A DNA stretch of 64,000 nt from Gracilimonas sp034520725 (GCA_034520725.1 JAXHNH010000020.1:62001-126000); one strand, 5' to 3'; positions 33,951 to 43,144 are shown, counted from the stretch's first letter. Made by a program: numbers and translations. The notes: generated by a model not told the origin, from the letters alone.

Positions 33951-34874
33951 TTAGGCAAACTGACTGTCAGTAGCTCTGCCAATTTCCTGATCATATAACT
34001 GCTGTAGTTTAGATACCATTTTATCGGGAACCGACTTTGAGATCAGACGACCATCAATTTTAGTAACAGGTGTTAACCCGCCAAAGCTTCCGGTCACAAA
34101 TGCCTCATCAGCTCCATACACATCAAACAGTGAAAAATTCTTTTCCTTACACACAATTCCTTCTTTATGACATATTTCGATCACTTTACCACGGGTGATG
34201 CCATTCATACAGTACTGACCTGTTGATGTCCACACTTCATTTTCTTTTACCAAAAAGAAATTCGTGGCATTACAGGTCGAAACAAACCCATTCACATCTA
34301 GCATCAACGCTTCATCCGCTCCGGCCTCTATGGCCTGAATAAGCGCCTGTACTTCATGTTGTTTACTGTGGCAGTTAAGGCGGGGATCAAGGTAATCAGG
34401 TGAGCCTCTTCGAATTGTGCTCGTAAACAGGGTAACTCCTTTGTTTCTGCTTTCCGGATCTGCCTTTTTGTATTCAGCAATGATCACTAGATTTGGACCG
34501 GTTATTGTCAACCTTGGATCCTGAGATGGAGTTTTTTTGATACCGCGCGTAAACATGAGGCGCACATGAACCCCATCTGTCATTTCATTAGCTTCCAACG
34601 TTTTCCAGATCGCTTTTTTGATCTGCTCCCGGTCCTTTTTAAGAGCCATACCAATGGTCTTTGCACCCTGGAACAACCGATCTAAATGTTCTTCTATAAA
34701 TACGAGAACACCCTTATGAAGCCTGAAGCCTTCCCACACACCGTCACCTACCAGGTAACCACTGTCAAATACAGATATCTTGGCTTCCGGGCGAGGTTTT
34801 AACTCGCCGTTTATATAGATGAGGATATTTTCATTCCTCGGATCATCCAATGCGTTATGGGTGCCGTGTGTCAT
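33951..34874 (-). CDS. Class IV (fold III) aminotransferase
   Basis: A 307-aa PLP enzyme of the D-amino-acid/branched-chain aminotransferase and aminodeoxychorismate-lyase superfamily. Marks: SVFDSGYLVGDGVWEGFRL (about residues 34-52), the likely PLP Lys171 in DPRLNCHSKQ, GADEALMLDVNGFVSTCNATNFFLV (about 185-209) and GITRGKVIEIC near 225. The LN-x-HSK arrangement places it in a subgroup apart from typical IlvE, so the substrate is uncertain; a canonical ilvE exists at 44622. Precedes the sulfotransferase-like gene. Confidence 0.85.
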   Translation of the reverse strand: MTHGTHNALDDPRNENILIYINGELKPRPEAKISVFDSGYLVGDGVWEGFRLHKGVLVFIEEHLDRLFQGAKTIGMALKKDREQIKKAIWKTLEANEMTDGVHVRLMFTRGIKKTPSQDPRLTITGPNLVIIAEYKKADPESRNKGVTLFTSTIRRGSPDYLDPRLNCHSKQHEVQALIQAIEAGADEALMLDVNGFVSTCNATNFFLVKENEVWTSTGQYCMNGITRGKVIEICHKEGIVCKEKNFSLFDVYGADEAFVTGSFGGLTPVTKIDGRLISKSVPDKMVSKLQQLYDQEIGRATDSQFA

Positions 34875-35012
34875 TTAATTTTTAGAATGAACATACATAA
34901 AACAGAAGAATAACTCACCTTTTCACACTTATCTATAAACTATTGAAATTATACGATATGCTAAGAAAGCCTTTGAAAAATTATGTTCAGGGCTTCTCAA
35001 ATGTTCTTACAA

Positions 35013-35048
35013 AAAAAGATCTCCCCAGCCAAACTGAAGAGATCTTTT
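35013..35048 (-). terminator. Terminator-like hairpin
   Basis: Minus strand: AAAAGATCTC-loop-GAGATCTTT followed by TTTT. About 210 nt beyond the stop of the reductase gene at 35259, its likely user. Confidence 0.65.
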
Positions 35049-35092
35049 GATTTGTGTGATAAACACACCCCGAAAAACCGGAAGGTTAACAA

Positions 35093-35126
35093 GATGAACA
35101 AATCCGGGCTACCGATTTTGTTCATC
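35093..35126. repeat. 15-bp-stem hairpin in the 34875-35258 gap
   Basis: GATGAACAAATCCGG and CCGATTTTGTTCATC pair with one mismatch around a 4-nt loop. It lacks a T tract. CACCCCGAAAAACC at 35066-35079, 14 nt upstream, matches the terminator leader seen at 19301 and 61638. No gene is supported elsewhere in this 384-bp gap. Confidence 0.5.
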
Positions 35127-35258
35127 CCTAAAGTATTACAAATCAGCTATAAAACCACCTCAGAGGACGCTCATTAAATGAACCGGTTCTGAACCGGGCA
35201 AATATTTTGCTTCTTAAAGTATACAGGCCACGTGTAAGAAGTGGACTCTTTGCGAACC

Positions 35259-35930
35259 CTAATCTTCAAAAACTAATGCATCGGGTTCTGCACCCAAATC
35301 CTTGAGGTAATTCATCATCGATTCGTTAAATGGACCGGGACCGCACACGTAAAATGGCTGGTCAAAATCATTGACCTTGGATTCCAAAAATTCCTTATCA
35401 ATGAATCCATCTAAATAAATATAGTCGTCTGTTGGTTCATCTGTAATGGCATTAATAAAGTTGTCTCCCAACATAGAACCTAATTCCTCTTTCAGAATAA
35501 TATCTTTATCGGATTTATTGGAAAAGATGAGTTTGTTATTACCCAGTTTTCCATTTTCATTAAGATCTCTGAGAATGGATATAAATGGGGTGACACCTGC
35601 TCCACCGGCCAGAAACACTCCTTCCCCTTTATACTGAATAGTTCCCCACGGTTCATTAATGATAAGCGCATCATCTTTCTTAAGTTTTCCTATCCGCTCT
35701 GTAACGCCATCATGGTCCGGATAGATCTTGATGATGAATTCCAGATGTTCATCTTCGTTCAGTGAAGTAAAGGTAAAGGGACGCTTTTCTTCTCTCCATC
35801 CCTCTTTATCGATAGCAACCTCTGTGGCCTGTCCCGGTTTAAAATCATATCCATCCGGTTTTTCAAGGGTAAGTTTTTTTACGTCATGAGTTACTGATTC
35901 GGTACCAAGTATTTTTACTGTATGAGCCAT
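35259..35930 (-). CDS. FAD/NAD(P)-binding oxidoreductase (ferredoxin-NADP reductase type)
   Basis: A 223-aa flavoprotein reductase. The FAD domain shows KPGQATEVAID and the flavin motif RPFTFTSLNED (RxYS-like, about residues 50-60), and the NAD(P) domain shows the GGAGVTPFISILRDL loop (about 108-122) and the C-terminal YVCGPGPFNESMM nicotinamide motif. There is no ferredoxin or globin domain, so the electron acceptor is a separate, unidentified protein. It stands alone, 67 nt from the SnoaL-like gene on the same strand. Confidence 0.88.
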   Translation of the reverse strand: MAHTVKILGTESVTHDVKKLTLEKPDGYDFKPGQATEVAIDKEGWREEKRPFTFTSLNEDEHLEFIIKIYPDHDGVTERIGKLKKDDALIINEPWGTIQYKGEGVFLAGGAGVTPFISILRDLNENGKLGNNKLIFSNKSDKDIILKEELGSMLGDNFINAITDEPTDDYIYLDGFIDKEFLESKVNDFDQPFYVCGPGPFNESMMNYLKDLGAEPDALVFED

Positions 35931-35997
35931 AATTTTCTATGCTTTTAAGATTCAATACTAAATACAAAATTGAACTTAAAAGCATTCAAATACACAC

Positions 35998-36471
35998 TTA
36001 GTCATGTGGGATGTAACTTTTCATATTGCTGTATGCCTGCTTCTGTACTTTCTTTTGAAGAAATGACGTCCAGCCCAGAATAAGCCCGGTCAAACCCAAT
36101 GCCTGCCGGCTCCATCTCCAAAAATCAAAGGAATCAATGTGTTCAATGATCAGTCCGTCTTTGAATTTGAATCGAGCATTTATATTATTGTGAACCACCC
36201 TGTTAGTTTGTGAAAATAAGTACTTTGCTTTCAACCGGGCTTTGCCTCTTTCTTCATCGGCCCAGACCTCGTCAAAATGAAACTCAAATTCTTTCGCCCT
36301 TTTGCAGAGCATGGTCCACATTCCCGCTATCTCGCCTTTGGAATTCAACTCAAATACAGGATCTTTAAATGTGGCTTCAGGGTGGTAACAACGGATCATA
36401 CCTTCATGATCCAAAATTTGCAAAGCTGAGTATAATTTGTGAATGACCTCTTCATTTTTATTCATGTCCAA
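35998..36471 (-). CDS. SnoaL/NTF2-like protein
   Basis: A 157-aa protein of the NTF2-like cone fold: an N-terminal helix (EEVIHKLYSALQILDHEGMIRCYHPEATFKDPVFE) and later KDGLIIEHIDSFDFWRWSRQAL are typical of SnoaL-like polyketide-cyclase/isomerase relatives. Function unknown. Its start overlaps the 3' end of the symporter gene by 14 nt, so the two are translationally coupled. Confidence 0.8.
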   Translation of the reverse strand: MDMNKNEEVIHKLYSALQILDHEGMIRCYHPEATFKDPVFELNSKGEIAGMWTMLCKRAKEFEFHFDEVWADEERGKARLKAKYLFSQTNRVVHNNINARFKFKDGLIIEHIDSFDFWRWSRQALGLTGLILGWTSFLQKKVQKQAYSNMKSYIPHD

Positions 36472-37984
36472 TAGCCCTCACCCAGTTTGAAATTAATCCC
36501 GTTAAAACCACGATCAAAGATCCCACCAGGGTATACAATGGCCATGCAATAGCCAGTCCATCTCCCGGCAGTATATTTTGAATAGGCCCCTGCACCATAA
36601 AAAGCAGTGTTATCAATCCGGTAAAAAAGCCGATCATGGCATCTCTTTTATCCGGTTTATCAAAAAGCATTCCCAATAGAAACGCTCCCAATAATCCACC
36701 ATAGGTATATGAAGCTATACCCAGTCCAAGTTCCACAATGGCAGGCCTTTCGCCCCCCTGAAGTTGCAAAAAAGCGAATAATGCAGCTGATACAGACAGG
36801 ATCACGCCCCAGCCTAAAGTGATCTTTCTGGATATCGCCAGGTCTTCAGCGTCGGTATTTTCTTTCCCGAAATAGGGTTTGTAAAGATCATAGGTGGTTG
36901 AGGATGCAAGCGAATTCAGTGATGAACTTAGACTGCTCATAGCTGCAGCAAATAAAGCCGCCACGATCAATCCGGAAATTCCAACCGGAAGCTGTTCAAC
37001 AATGAATTTGGCAAATATCTCATCGGTGGTAGCCAGTCCCAGTGCTTCAGCCGAAATTCCCTCATAGAACATGAAGAGCAACAACCCTATCCCAAGGAAT
37101 AAACCAAACTGTAGCATGGCCACAATTCCACTCCATATCATAGCTTTTTGTCCTGACTTCAAACTTCCTGTTGCCAGCACTCTCTGCACCAGCAAATGAT
37201 CGGTTCCGTGTGAGGCCAGTGAAAACACAGCCCCGCCTACAATAGCCGTGATCAGGGTATAGGGCTGTTTAATGAACTCCTTAAAGCTAAGATCAAACCC
37301 GAGATTGATGATCTGTAATTTCTCTTTGGGCAGGGAGAAACTCTCCGGTAGATTATTCCACAATACAAATATGGCAATGACTGCCCCACCGATATAAACG
37401 AGCATCTGTACAAAATCCATCCAGACCACCGCTTTGATACCACCGAAAAATGTATAGATCAGCGTTATCCCTGTTATCACCGCAATGGAAATAATATACA
37501 ACTGAAGGTCGTCCATTCCTGTAAAGGCACCACCCAGACGAAGAATAATGGCGAGAGGAATAGCCGTAGCAAATAATCGCACCCCATCCGCCAGAAGACG
37601 TGTGATCATAAACGTGGTACTGGCCGCATTTCTCATACCTGGTCCAAACCGACGTTCGAGGAATGTGTAGGCCGTCAAAAGCTCACCCTCAAAGTACTTT
37701 GGCAAAAAGAAAAGTGCGACGCCAACCCGGCCAATCACATAGCCCACCGTGATCTGCAAAAAAGTCAGATTGCCACCATAAGCAACAGCAGGTATACTAA
37801 TAAATGTAAGCGTACTGGTTTCAGTCGCAACTATCGAAAATAGAACCGCCCACCACGGCATTCCCTCACCACCTAAAAAATAATCTTTATTGGACGTTTG
37901 TTTTCCTGAAGTCCGCAATCCGAGGTATGCCACTCCGACCAGATAAACAACGATAACAATGTAATCAACAACTGAAAATTCCAT
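36458..37984 (-). CDS. Sodium:solute symporter (SSS family)
   Basis: A 508-aa, roughly 13-helix transporter of the SSS/LeuT-fold family, near the SGLT/Na-proline group. Visible: the first-helix region VVDYIVIVVYLVGVAYLGLRTSGKQ, DYFLGGEGMPWWAVLFSIVATETSTLTFI (about 34-62), TFFGGIKAVVWMDFVQMLVYIGGA near 175-198, and AALFAAAMSSLSSSLNSLASSTTYDLY near 340-366, which carries the Na2-site serines. The substrate is not readable; the adjacent glycosylasparaginase (2-nt gap) suggests an amino sugar, sialic acid or amino-acid derivative. Confidence 0.92.
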   Translation of the reverse strand: MEFSVVDYIVIVVYLVGVAYLGLRTSGKQTSNKDYFLGGEGMPWWAVLFSIVATETSTLTFISIPAVAYGGNLTFLQITVGYVIGRVGVALFFLPKYFEGELLTAYTFLERRFGPGMRNAASTTFMITRLLADGVRLFATAIPLAIILRLGGAFTGMDDLQLYIISIAVITGITLIYTFFGGIKAVVWMDFVQMLVYIGGAVIAIFVLWNNLPESFSLPKEKLQIINLGFDLSFKEFIKQPYTLITAIVGGAVFSLASHGTDHLLVQRVLATGSLKSGQKAMIWSGIVAMLQFGLFLGIGLLLFMFYEGISAEALGLATTDEIFAKFIVEQLPVGISGLIVAALFAAAMSSLSSSLNSLASSTTYDLYKPYFGKENTDAEDLAISRKITLGWGVILSVSAALFAFLQLQGGERPAIVELGLGIASYTYGGLLGAFLLGMLFDKPDKRDAMIGFFTGLITLLFMVQGPIQNILPGDGLAIAWPLYTLVGSLIVVLTGLISNWVRAIGHE

Positions 37985-37986
37985 AA

Positions 37987-38952
37987 TTAATACAGGTAAC
38001 CTGTCTGTTCAGTACGCATTCCATCGGGATCAGTGACCACGGCATCAAAACCTTTTCGAATACTGTAACCGCCATATGCACCATCTGTATTCAATGCAAT
38101 GTAGGCTACCTGAACGCCTTCTTTGTTTTTAGGGTCCCTTTCAATGATCCGCTCAACCGCAATCTTACAAGCTTCACTGGGTGAGTGACCGGCACGCATC
38201 ATTTCAACCACAAGGTGACTGCCCGCCGTTTTGATAATTTCCTCTCCCAATCCGGTTGCCACAGCACCTCCAATTTTCGGATCGATAAAAAGTCCGGAAC
38301 CTATGATCGGGGAATCTCCCACCCTCCCATGCATTTTCCAGGCGGCACCACTTGTAGTACAGGCACCGGAAATTCTGCCGGTTTCATCCAGCGCCAGCAT
38401 ACCTATGGTATCATGATTTTCAATATTGATGGCAGGTGGCGTATAATCTCCACTCTCGATCCAGTTTTCCCATGCGGCTTTAGATTCAGGTGTCAACAGG
38501 TTTTCTTCAGCAAATCCCCGCGATAAAGCAAATTGCTTTGCTCCGGGACCAACCAGCATGGCGTGCGGACTGTCAGTCATGATCTTTCGGGCCACCGAAA
38601 CCGGATGTTTGATATTTTCGAGACAGGCAACGGAACCGCAATCTCCTTTTTCATTCATTACGCACGCATCCAAGGTAACCTTGCCATCCCGATCAGGTCT
38701 TCCCCCATAACCAACGGTGCTGTTATCGGGATTAGCTTCCTCAACTTTAACACCTTCTTCTACTGCATCAAGGGCATAGCCACCTATCGACAAGACTGAC
38801 CATGCGGCTTCGTTTGCATTCACAGCCGTCCTCCATGTTGAGATCACCACTGGTTTTTTCCCCGAGTATTTTTTTGCTGAGCTGAAACGGGCAAAACCAA
38901 GAGGTAACAAGCCTGCAATTGAAGTTTTCAGAAACTGTTTACGATCGAACAT
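37987..38952 (-). CDS. Glycosylasparaginase (Ntn hydrolase)
   Basis: A 321-aa N4-(beta-N-acetylglucosaminyl)-L-asparaginase, which cleaves the GlcNAc-Asn bond of glycopeptides. The autocleavage nucleophile is Thr182 in NHDTIGMLALDE, followed by GACTTSGAAWKMHGRVGDSPIIGSG (about 195-219), diagnostic of this subfamily rather than plain isoaspartyl peptidase. The N terminus (DRKQFLKTSIAGLLPLGFA) is a Tat-like signal with RK in place of RR, so a periplasmic location is likely. The symporter 2 nt downstream may import a product. Confidence 0.92.
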   Translation of the reverse strand: MFDRKQFLKTSIAGLLPLGFARFSSAKKYSGKKPVVISTWRTAVNANEAAWSVLSIGGYALDAVEEGVKVEEANPDNSTVGYGGRPDRDGKVTLDACVMNEKGDCGSVACLENIKHPVSVARKIMTDSPHAMLVGPGAKQFALSRGFAEENLLTPESKAAWENWIESGDYTPPAINIENHDTIGMLALDETGRISGACTTSGAAWKMHGRVGDSPIIGSGLFIDPKIGGAVATGLGEEIIKTAGSHLVVEMMRAGHSPSEACKIAVERIIERDPKNKEGVQVAYIALNTDGAYGGYSIRKGFDAVVTDPDGMRTEQTGYLY

Positions 38953-39008
38953 GCGTGATTCCTTTAATTATTTCAACAGCAGGTAGATAAGTTATTCAGA
39001 GATCAGAA

Positions 39009-39596
39009 TCACATCTCTTTCAGGAATTTCACAAAATTTTCAACGGCTTTACCTCGATGGGAGATCTTGTTTTTAGTTGAACCGTCCAGCTCCGCAAAGG
39101 TCTTTTCATATCCATCAGGAAGAAATACGGGGTCGTAACCAAAGCCCTCACTGCCTCTTTGTTCTTCAATGATCTTTCCTTTACAAATACCCTCAAAAGT
39201 AAACTCTTCATTCTGTTCTACCAGAGCTACTATGGTCCTGAATCTGGCTTTACGGTTTTCTTTGCCATCTAGCTCATTCAGTAGTTTGAGCACATTATCT
39301 TCATAGGTTGCAGACGGTCCGGCATATCTGGCAGAATACACGCCGGGTTCTCCGTTCAAGGCTTCTACTTCAAGACCAGTATCATCAGACAGCGCCGGAA
39401 GGCCTGTTTGCCCAGATACATATCGGGCTTTTTTAAGTGCATTTCCTTTTAACGTTGGCCGGTCTTCAACCACCTCTTTTAAGTCAGGAAAATCTTGAGT
39501 TGACAGCACCTCTATTCCCAGTGGACTCAGTAGTTGCTGCATTTCGCCGATCTTATGCTTATTTCTTGAAGCGATAACGAGTTTATCTATTTTCAT
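39009..39596 (-). CDS. rdgB: RdgB/HAM1 non-canonical purine NTP pyrophosphatase
   Basis: Hydrolyses dITP, ITP and XTP to monophosphates, keeping deaminated purines out of nucleic acids. The 195-aa protein has ASRNKHKIGEM near the N terminus, SDDTGLEVEALNGEPGVYSARYAG (about 70-93) and EGFGYDPVFLPDGYEKTFAEL (about 149-169), all family hallmarks. Its start overlaps the stop of the SemiSWEET-like gene (ATGA-type, 4 nt). Confidence 0.96.
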   Translation of the reverse strand: MKIDKLVIASRNKHKIGEMQQLLSPLGIEVLSTQDFPDLKEVVEDRPTLKGNALKKARYVSGQTGLPALSDDTGLEVEALNGEPGVYSARYAGPSATYEDNVLKLLNELDGKENRKARFRTIVALVEQNEEFTFEGICKGKIIEEQRGSEGFGYDPVFLPDGYEKTFAELDGSTKNKISHRGKAVENFVKFLKEM

Positions 39597-39853
39597 ACTT
39601 CTTTTCTTGGGAAGAATTTATAGTACATGTTGATCCCGCTGCCAAGTGTCAGAAGACCGTTTAAAGCCGTAAAAACGGGATCACCTGTCAGAATAGAATA
39701 GATCATCAAAAGTAAACTGGATGTAAAATACATGATCACGAAGGCGAGATTAATCTGAGTACTGCCTCGCTTGATCGTATCTATGGTTTGTGGTATCCAG
39801 GCTGCAACCAATATTCCAAAACCAGCCCAACCCATTAATTCAATTCCTGTCAT
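39593..39853 (-). CDS. SemiSWEET-like three-helix transporter
   Basis: An 86-aa protein with three hydrophobic helices (about 8-24, 37-56, 61-78) and the PQ-loop motif in VAAWIPQTIDTIKRGSTQINLAF. This matches bacterial SemiSWEETs, half-transporters that dimerise to move sugars by facilitated diffusion; GDPVFTALNGL near residue 57 fits the third helix, with its conserved Asn. The substrate is unknown. It lies between the adenosine-kinase-like gene (7-nt gap) and rdgB (4-nt overlap), so the three are probably co-transcribed. Confidence 0.75.
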   Translation of the reverse strand: MTGIELMGWAGFGILVAAWIPQTIDTIKRGSTQINLAFVIMYFTSSLLLMIYSILTGDPVFTALNGLLTLGSGINMYYKFFPRKEV

Positions 39854-39860
39854 TTCTCTG

Positions 39861-40856
39861 TTATTTTAACTCGTGAAGTATTTCCTGAACTTCGTGCCAC
39901 TTCAATCTTGGACCATATTGAGATACGATCCTGGAACCGGCCAGGCTGGCTAGCTTCCCTGAGTTTGCAAACCCAAGATCGTTGGTAATACCATAAAGGA
40001 AGGCTCCGGCAAACATATCACCTGCCCCGTTAGTATCCACGGCTTTTACGTCATAGGGTTCTATGTCAATGAAGGTATCCCCATCATAGATCATAGCACC
40101 GTTCTTCCCCTGCGTGATCACGAACCGTTTGGCTTCCTGCTTCAGGGCTTCACGAGCTTCCGTTAAGTTATCCTTACCGGTAAAGGTTTTAGCCTCCTGT
40201 TCATTGCAAAATAATAAGTCAACAGAAGCGCCGATCACCTCCCTGAAATTCGACTCAAAGGCTTTTGCAATTGAAGGGTCTGACAAAGTTATAGCAGTTT
40301 TAACACCATTTTTCTCAGCAACTTTTTTGGTGTATTTCATAGCTTCAAGCCCCTGTTCAGAAGCAGTCAGATAACCCTCTAAATAAACATATTCTGAATC
40401 TTTGATAGCCCTGTCATCCACTTCATTAACTGACATACCGGATGAGATACCCAGAAAGGTATTCATTGTTCTGTCAGCATCTTCAGTGATCATGACCAGA
40501 CATTTTCCGGTGATACCTTTTTCCCTTTCCTGCCGCTCAAAATTTGTTGGAATACCGGCATCCTCCATGTCTTTCAGATAGAAATCACCAAATTCATCGG
40601 CAGCAACCTTACAGGAGTAAAAGGATTTACCTCCAAACTGATTAACTGCTATCACTGTATTAGCCGCTGAACCCCCGGATTTTTTAATAGCATCATTGTG
40701 ATCAATAGCTTTAATGAGTCTGTGCTGAGTATCCTCATCAACCAAGGTCATTAGTCCTTTTTGAACGTCATGCTCTTCTAGAAACTTGGGTGTCACTTTA
40801 AATTCAAAATCGACGAGGGCATTTCCGATACCATACACATTGTACTTTTTCTTCAT
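39861..40856 (-). CDS. Adenosine-kinase-like PfkB-family sugar/nucleoside kinase
   Basis: A 331-aa ribokinase-fold kinase. The N-terminal YGIGNALVDFEFKV, KSGGSAANTVIAVNQFGG (about 59-76), GKCLVMITEDADRTMNTFLG near 127-146 and the catalytic anion-hole motif DTNGAGDMFAGAFLYGI (about 276-292) resemble bacterial adenosine kinases of the PfkB family more than fructokinases. It would salvage a nucleoside with ATP. First gene of a likely three-gene unit with the SemiSWEET-like gene and rdgB; the last two share a stop/start overlap. Confidence 0.87.
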   Translation of the reverse strand: MKKKYNVYGIGNALVDFEFKVTPKFLEEHDVQKGLMTLVDEDTQHRLIKAIDHNDAIKKSGGSAANTVIAVNQFGGKSFYSCKVAADEFGDFYLKDMEDAGIPTNFERQEREKGITGKCLVMITEDADRTMNTFLGISSGMSVNEVDDRAIKDSEYVYLEGYLTASEQGLEAMKYTKKVAEKNGVKTAITLSDPSIAKAFESNFREVIGASVDLLFCNEQEAKTFTGKDNLTEAREALKQEAKRFVITQGKNGAMIYDGDTFIDIEPYDVKAVDTNGAGDMFAGAFLYGITNDLGFANSGKLASLAGSRIVSQYGPRLKWHEVQEILHELK

Positions 40857-40949
40857 ATATAGTTTGTCAGTATTTCTGAATGAGTTTATAAAATTTCAAG
40901 ACTTAAAAAATACGGACATGATATCAGCTTTAAAAACCTGAAACCAATA

Positions 40950-40980
40950 AAAAAGCCTTTCCGGATTACCGGAAAGGCTT
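40950..40980 (-). terminator. Terminator after the subtilase gene
   Basis: Minus strand: AAGCCTTTCC-loop-GGAAAGGCTT followed by TTTTATTGG. It lies 28 nt beyond the corrected end of the protease gene (41008). Confidence 0.9.
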
Positions 40981-41007
40981 TAAAAATTAGTGTACTAGAT
41001 TGAACTA

Positions 41008-42244
41008 TCAGTTCACGATAATTGGATCCGGATTTCCATCAGGATCACCGTTTACATTACCATCTGTTCCGGCATTACCAAGTAGACAGAACACCGGCAG
41101 CGTGTGGAGAAGCCATAGAAGTACCACTAATAGTGTTGTATCCTCCGTCTTTCCATGTTGAGTTTATGCTTACACCCGGTGCAGCATAATCAACCGGTGG
41201 GTTCCCATAGTTAGAGAAACTTGCCCAGTCATCATTACTGTCCATAGCAGAAATGGTAACGATATACGTGCCATTTACACGTGCAGGAGATGAATTATTA
41301 GCATCTTCACTACTGTTGCCGGCTGCCAGTGAAAACAGGATTCCATTAGAAGAAGCATTAAGAACAGCATCGTCCAGGGCATCAGAAGTTGGTCCACCAA
41401 GACTCATATTTGCAACATCACCGGAAGAACCATTGGCTCCTACGTGGTCAACACCTGCAATAACACCAGAATAAGATCCGCTACCGCGGCTGTCCAGTAC
41501 TTTAACTGGAATGACCGTCGCACCTGCAGCTACGCCAATTACACCTTCCGTGTTATCAATAGCAGCGATTGTACCGGCTACATGCGTACCATGTCCGTTT
41601 CCGTCATCAAGGCTTTTGCCATCTCGTCCGGATGTAAATGCGTTATAACCTCTTGAAGCATCAACATTCAGATCAGGGTGATCCAGATCTATTCCTGTGT
41701 CAATGACCCATGCAACATTACTTCCGGTATAAGCAACACCACCGTTAACACGTGTGATTCCATATGGTGTTACCTGAGTGGAACCGGAATCACCATCGTC
41801 ACCACCACCATCACCGTCATCCGGGTCTTCCGGGTCATCACAAGGACCACCGCGAGGCGTACCACATGGAGGAGCAAAGGTATAGACTCTATCTTCTTCA
41901 ATATAATCTACATTATCGCTGTTTCTAAGTTTATCAAGTTGTGCCTGATCTAACTGAGCTGTAAAACCAGCAATTACATTATTGTACTTATAAACGATCT
42001 TTTCAGGCGCGATCTTCGCTTCAGCTAAGAGATTGCTGCGAACTTCTTCGACCTGCCGTACATCTCCAAGCTTGTATTTGCCTGAATCAGAACCTTTCAT
42101 AACCACAATATATTGACCATCTATGACCTGGTCTATTGCCTGATCATTTGTTTCTGCAACTTCAGTTACGTTTTGACATCCGACAACTGCAAACATCAAT
42201 ACCAATGCAACGGCAGTTATCTTTCTTAGTATACTATTCTGCAT
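41008..42244 (-). CDS. Secreted S8 subtilisin-like protease, frameshifted near the 3' end
   Basis: A lipoprotein-type signal (about residues 1-23, LMFAVVGC with lipobox Cys) precedes an I9-type inhibitory propeptide (QYIVVMKGSDSGKY to NVDYIEEDRVYTF), an Asp/Gly-rich linker (DDPEDPDDGDGGGDDGD) and the subtilase domain with all three catalytic motifs: VIDTGID, GHGTHVAGT and GTSMASPHAAG. The raw frame ends at TAA 41075-41077 right after the Ser motif. Dropping one base near 41080-41092 continues into LLLGNAGTDGNVNGDPDGNPDP, with a stop at 41008; this tail looks native. All catalytic residues precede the shift. Confidence 0.87.
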
Positions 42245-42419
42245 ATTAGTTATACCTATTTTTTAGTTTTTGTTTTTATTTATACCCGAGTGAATGAGCA
42301 ATCACAACGATTTGTTGGATTTACTGTTTGTATAAACCCTACTTTGATGCTGCACAATTAAATTTTGAAGTAAGATTTAACACCCGTTATCATACATTAA
42401 ACAGTTTTAATTTTCCACT

Positions 42420-43070
42420 TTGTTACAAAATAAATTTCACAAGTATTTACAGACACGACTAAAGGAGACCTTACCGGGACGAGATTCCCAAAAAAAGTTG
42501 GCTCCAAACCCACTGAGCGGGAAACATTCGATACGTCATTACGAACCTGCCAATGATGATTTCAGAAATAGCAGCGTGCTTGTTCCACTGATTGCCTGGA
42601 AAAATGAACTCGAGATTTTACTCACTTTGAGAACGCAGGACATAAATCACGGCGGTCAGTTAAGTTTCCCCGGTGGCGGAAAAGAAGGAGATGAAACCAT
42701 ATTTGAAACGGCTCTTCGGGAGGCACAGGAAGAGATAGGGTTACACAATAGTGGAGTGCATATATCCGGCACACTTACTTCACTTTATGTCGGACATTCA
42801 GATAATATGGTAACTCCGGTAGTTGCATTTCTTGAAGAAAAGCAGCATTTCACTCCTAATCCAAACGAGGTAGATGAGATCATTTCAGTACCGCTGAATG
42901 AGTTGATAGAAGAGAGAAATCTCGTTTATGAAGATTGGGATCTCAGAGGTACGCCTTGCAAAGTTCCTTTCTGGAATGTTCATCGTGTTCCATTATGGGG
43001 TGCTACGGCTATGATGATGAGTGAACTTATCGATCTTTATCAGGACTTTCTTCAAGAGGTGAAGAAGTAA
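42420..43070 (+). CDS. NUDIX hydrolase, CoA pyrophosphatase type
   Basis: A 216-aa NUDIX protein. The 23-residue NUDIX box starts at GGGKEGDETIFETALREAQEEIGL (GGG shift of the usual G-x5-E-x7-REUXEE), and the preceding GGQLSFPGG plus the following GHSDNMVTPVVAFLE fit the NudL/CoA-diphosphatase subgroup, which cuts CoA to 4'-phosphopantetheine and 3',5'-ADP. The start is TTG at 42420 with no clear Shine-Dalgarno; no better start was found. Divergent from the protease gene at 42244. Confidence 0.88.
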   Translation: MLQNKFHKYLQTRLKETLPGRDSQKKLAPNPLSGKHSIRHYEPANDDFRNSSVLVPLIAWKNELEILLTLRTQDINHGGQLSFPGGGKEGDETIFETALREAQEEIGLHNSGVHISGTLTSLYVGHSDNMVTPVVAFLEEKQHFTPNPNEVDEIISVPLNELIEERNLVYEDWDLRGTPCKVPFWNVHRVPLWGATAMMMSELIDLYQDFLQEVKK

Positions 43071-43115
43071 ACATATTTTAATAGCGGGTATCTAACTCCT
43101 GTCTTATTGAATTCT

Positions 43116-43123
43116 TATCTTTG
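43116..43123 (+). promoter_or_regulatory. -7 box TATCTTTG for the hydroxyacid dehydrogenase gene
   Basis: TATCTTTG matches the Bacteroidota TAnnTTTG -7 element and lies 22 nt before the ATG at 43145. It overlaps the in-frame TTG at 43121, arguing that translation starts at 43145. The -33 element is not conserved. Confidence 0.45.
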
Positions 43124-43144
43124 GCCTCATCAAATAGAGAACAC

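Noticed and set aside
34983..35177. A 64-codon plus-strand ORF
   Set aside because: It runs through the terminator at 35013 and the hairpin at 35093; composition is explained by those structures.
43121..43144. TTG start for the hydroxyacid dehydrogenase
   Set aside because: It overlaps a good -7 promoter box, and the ATG at 43145 fits the family start better.
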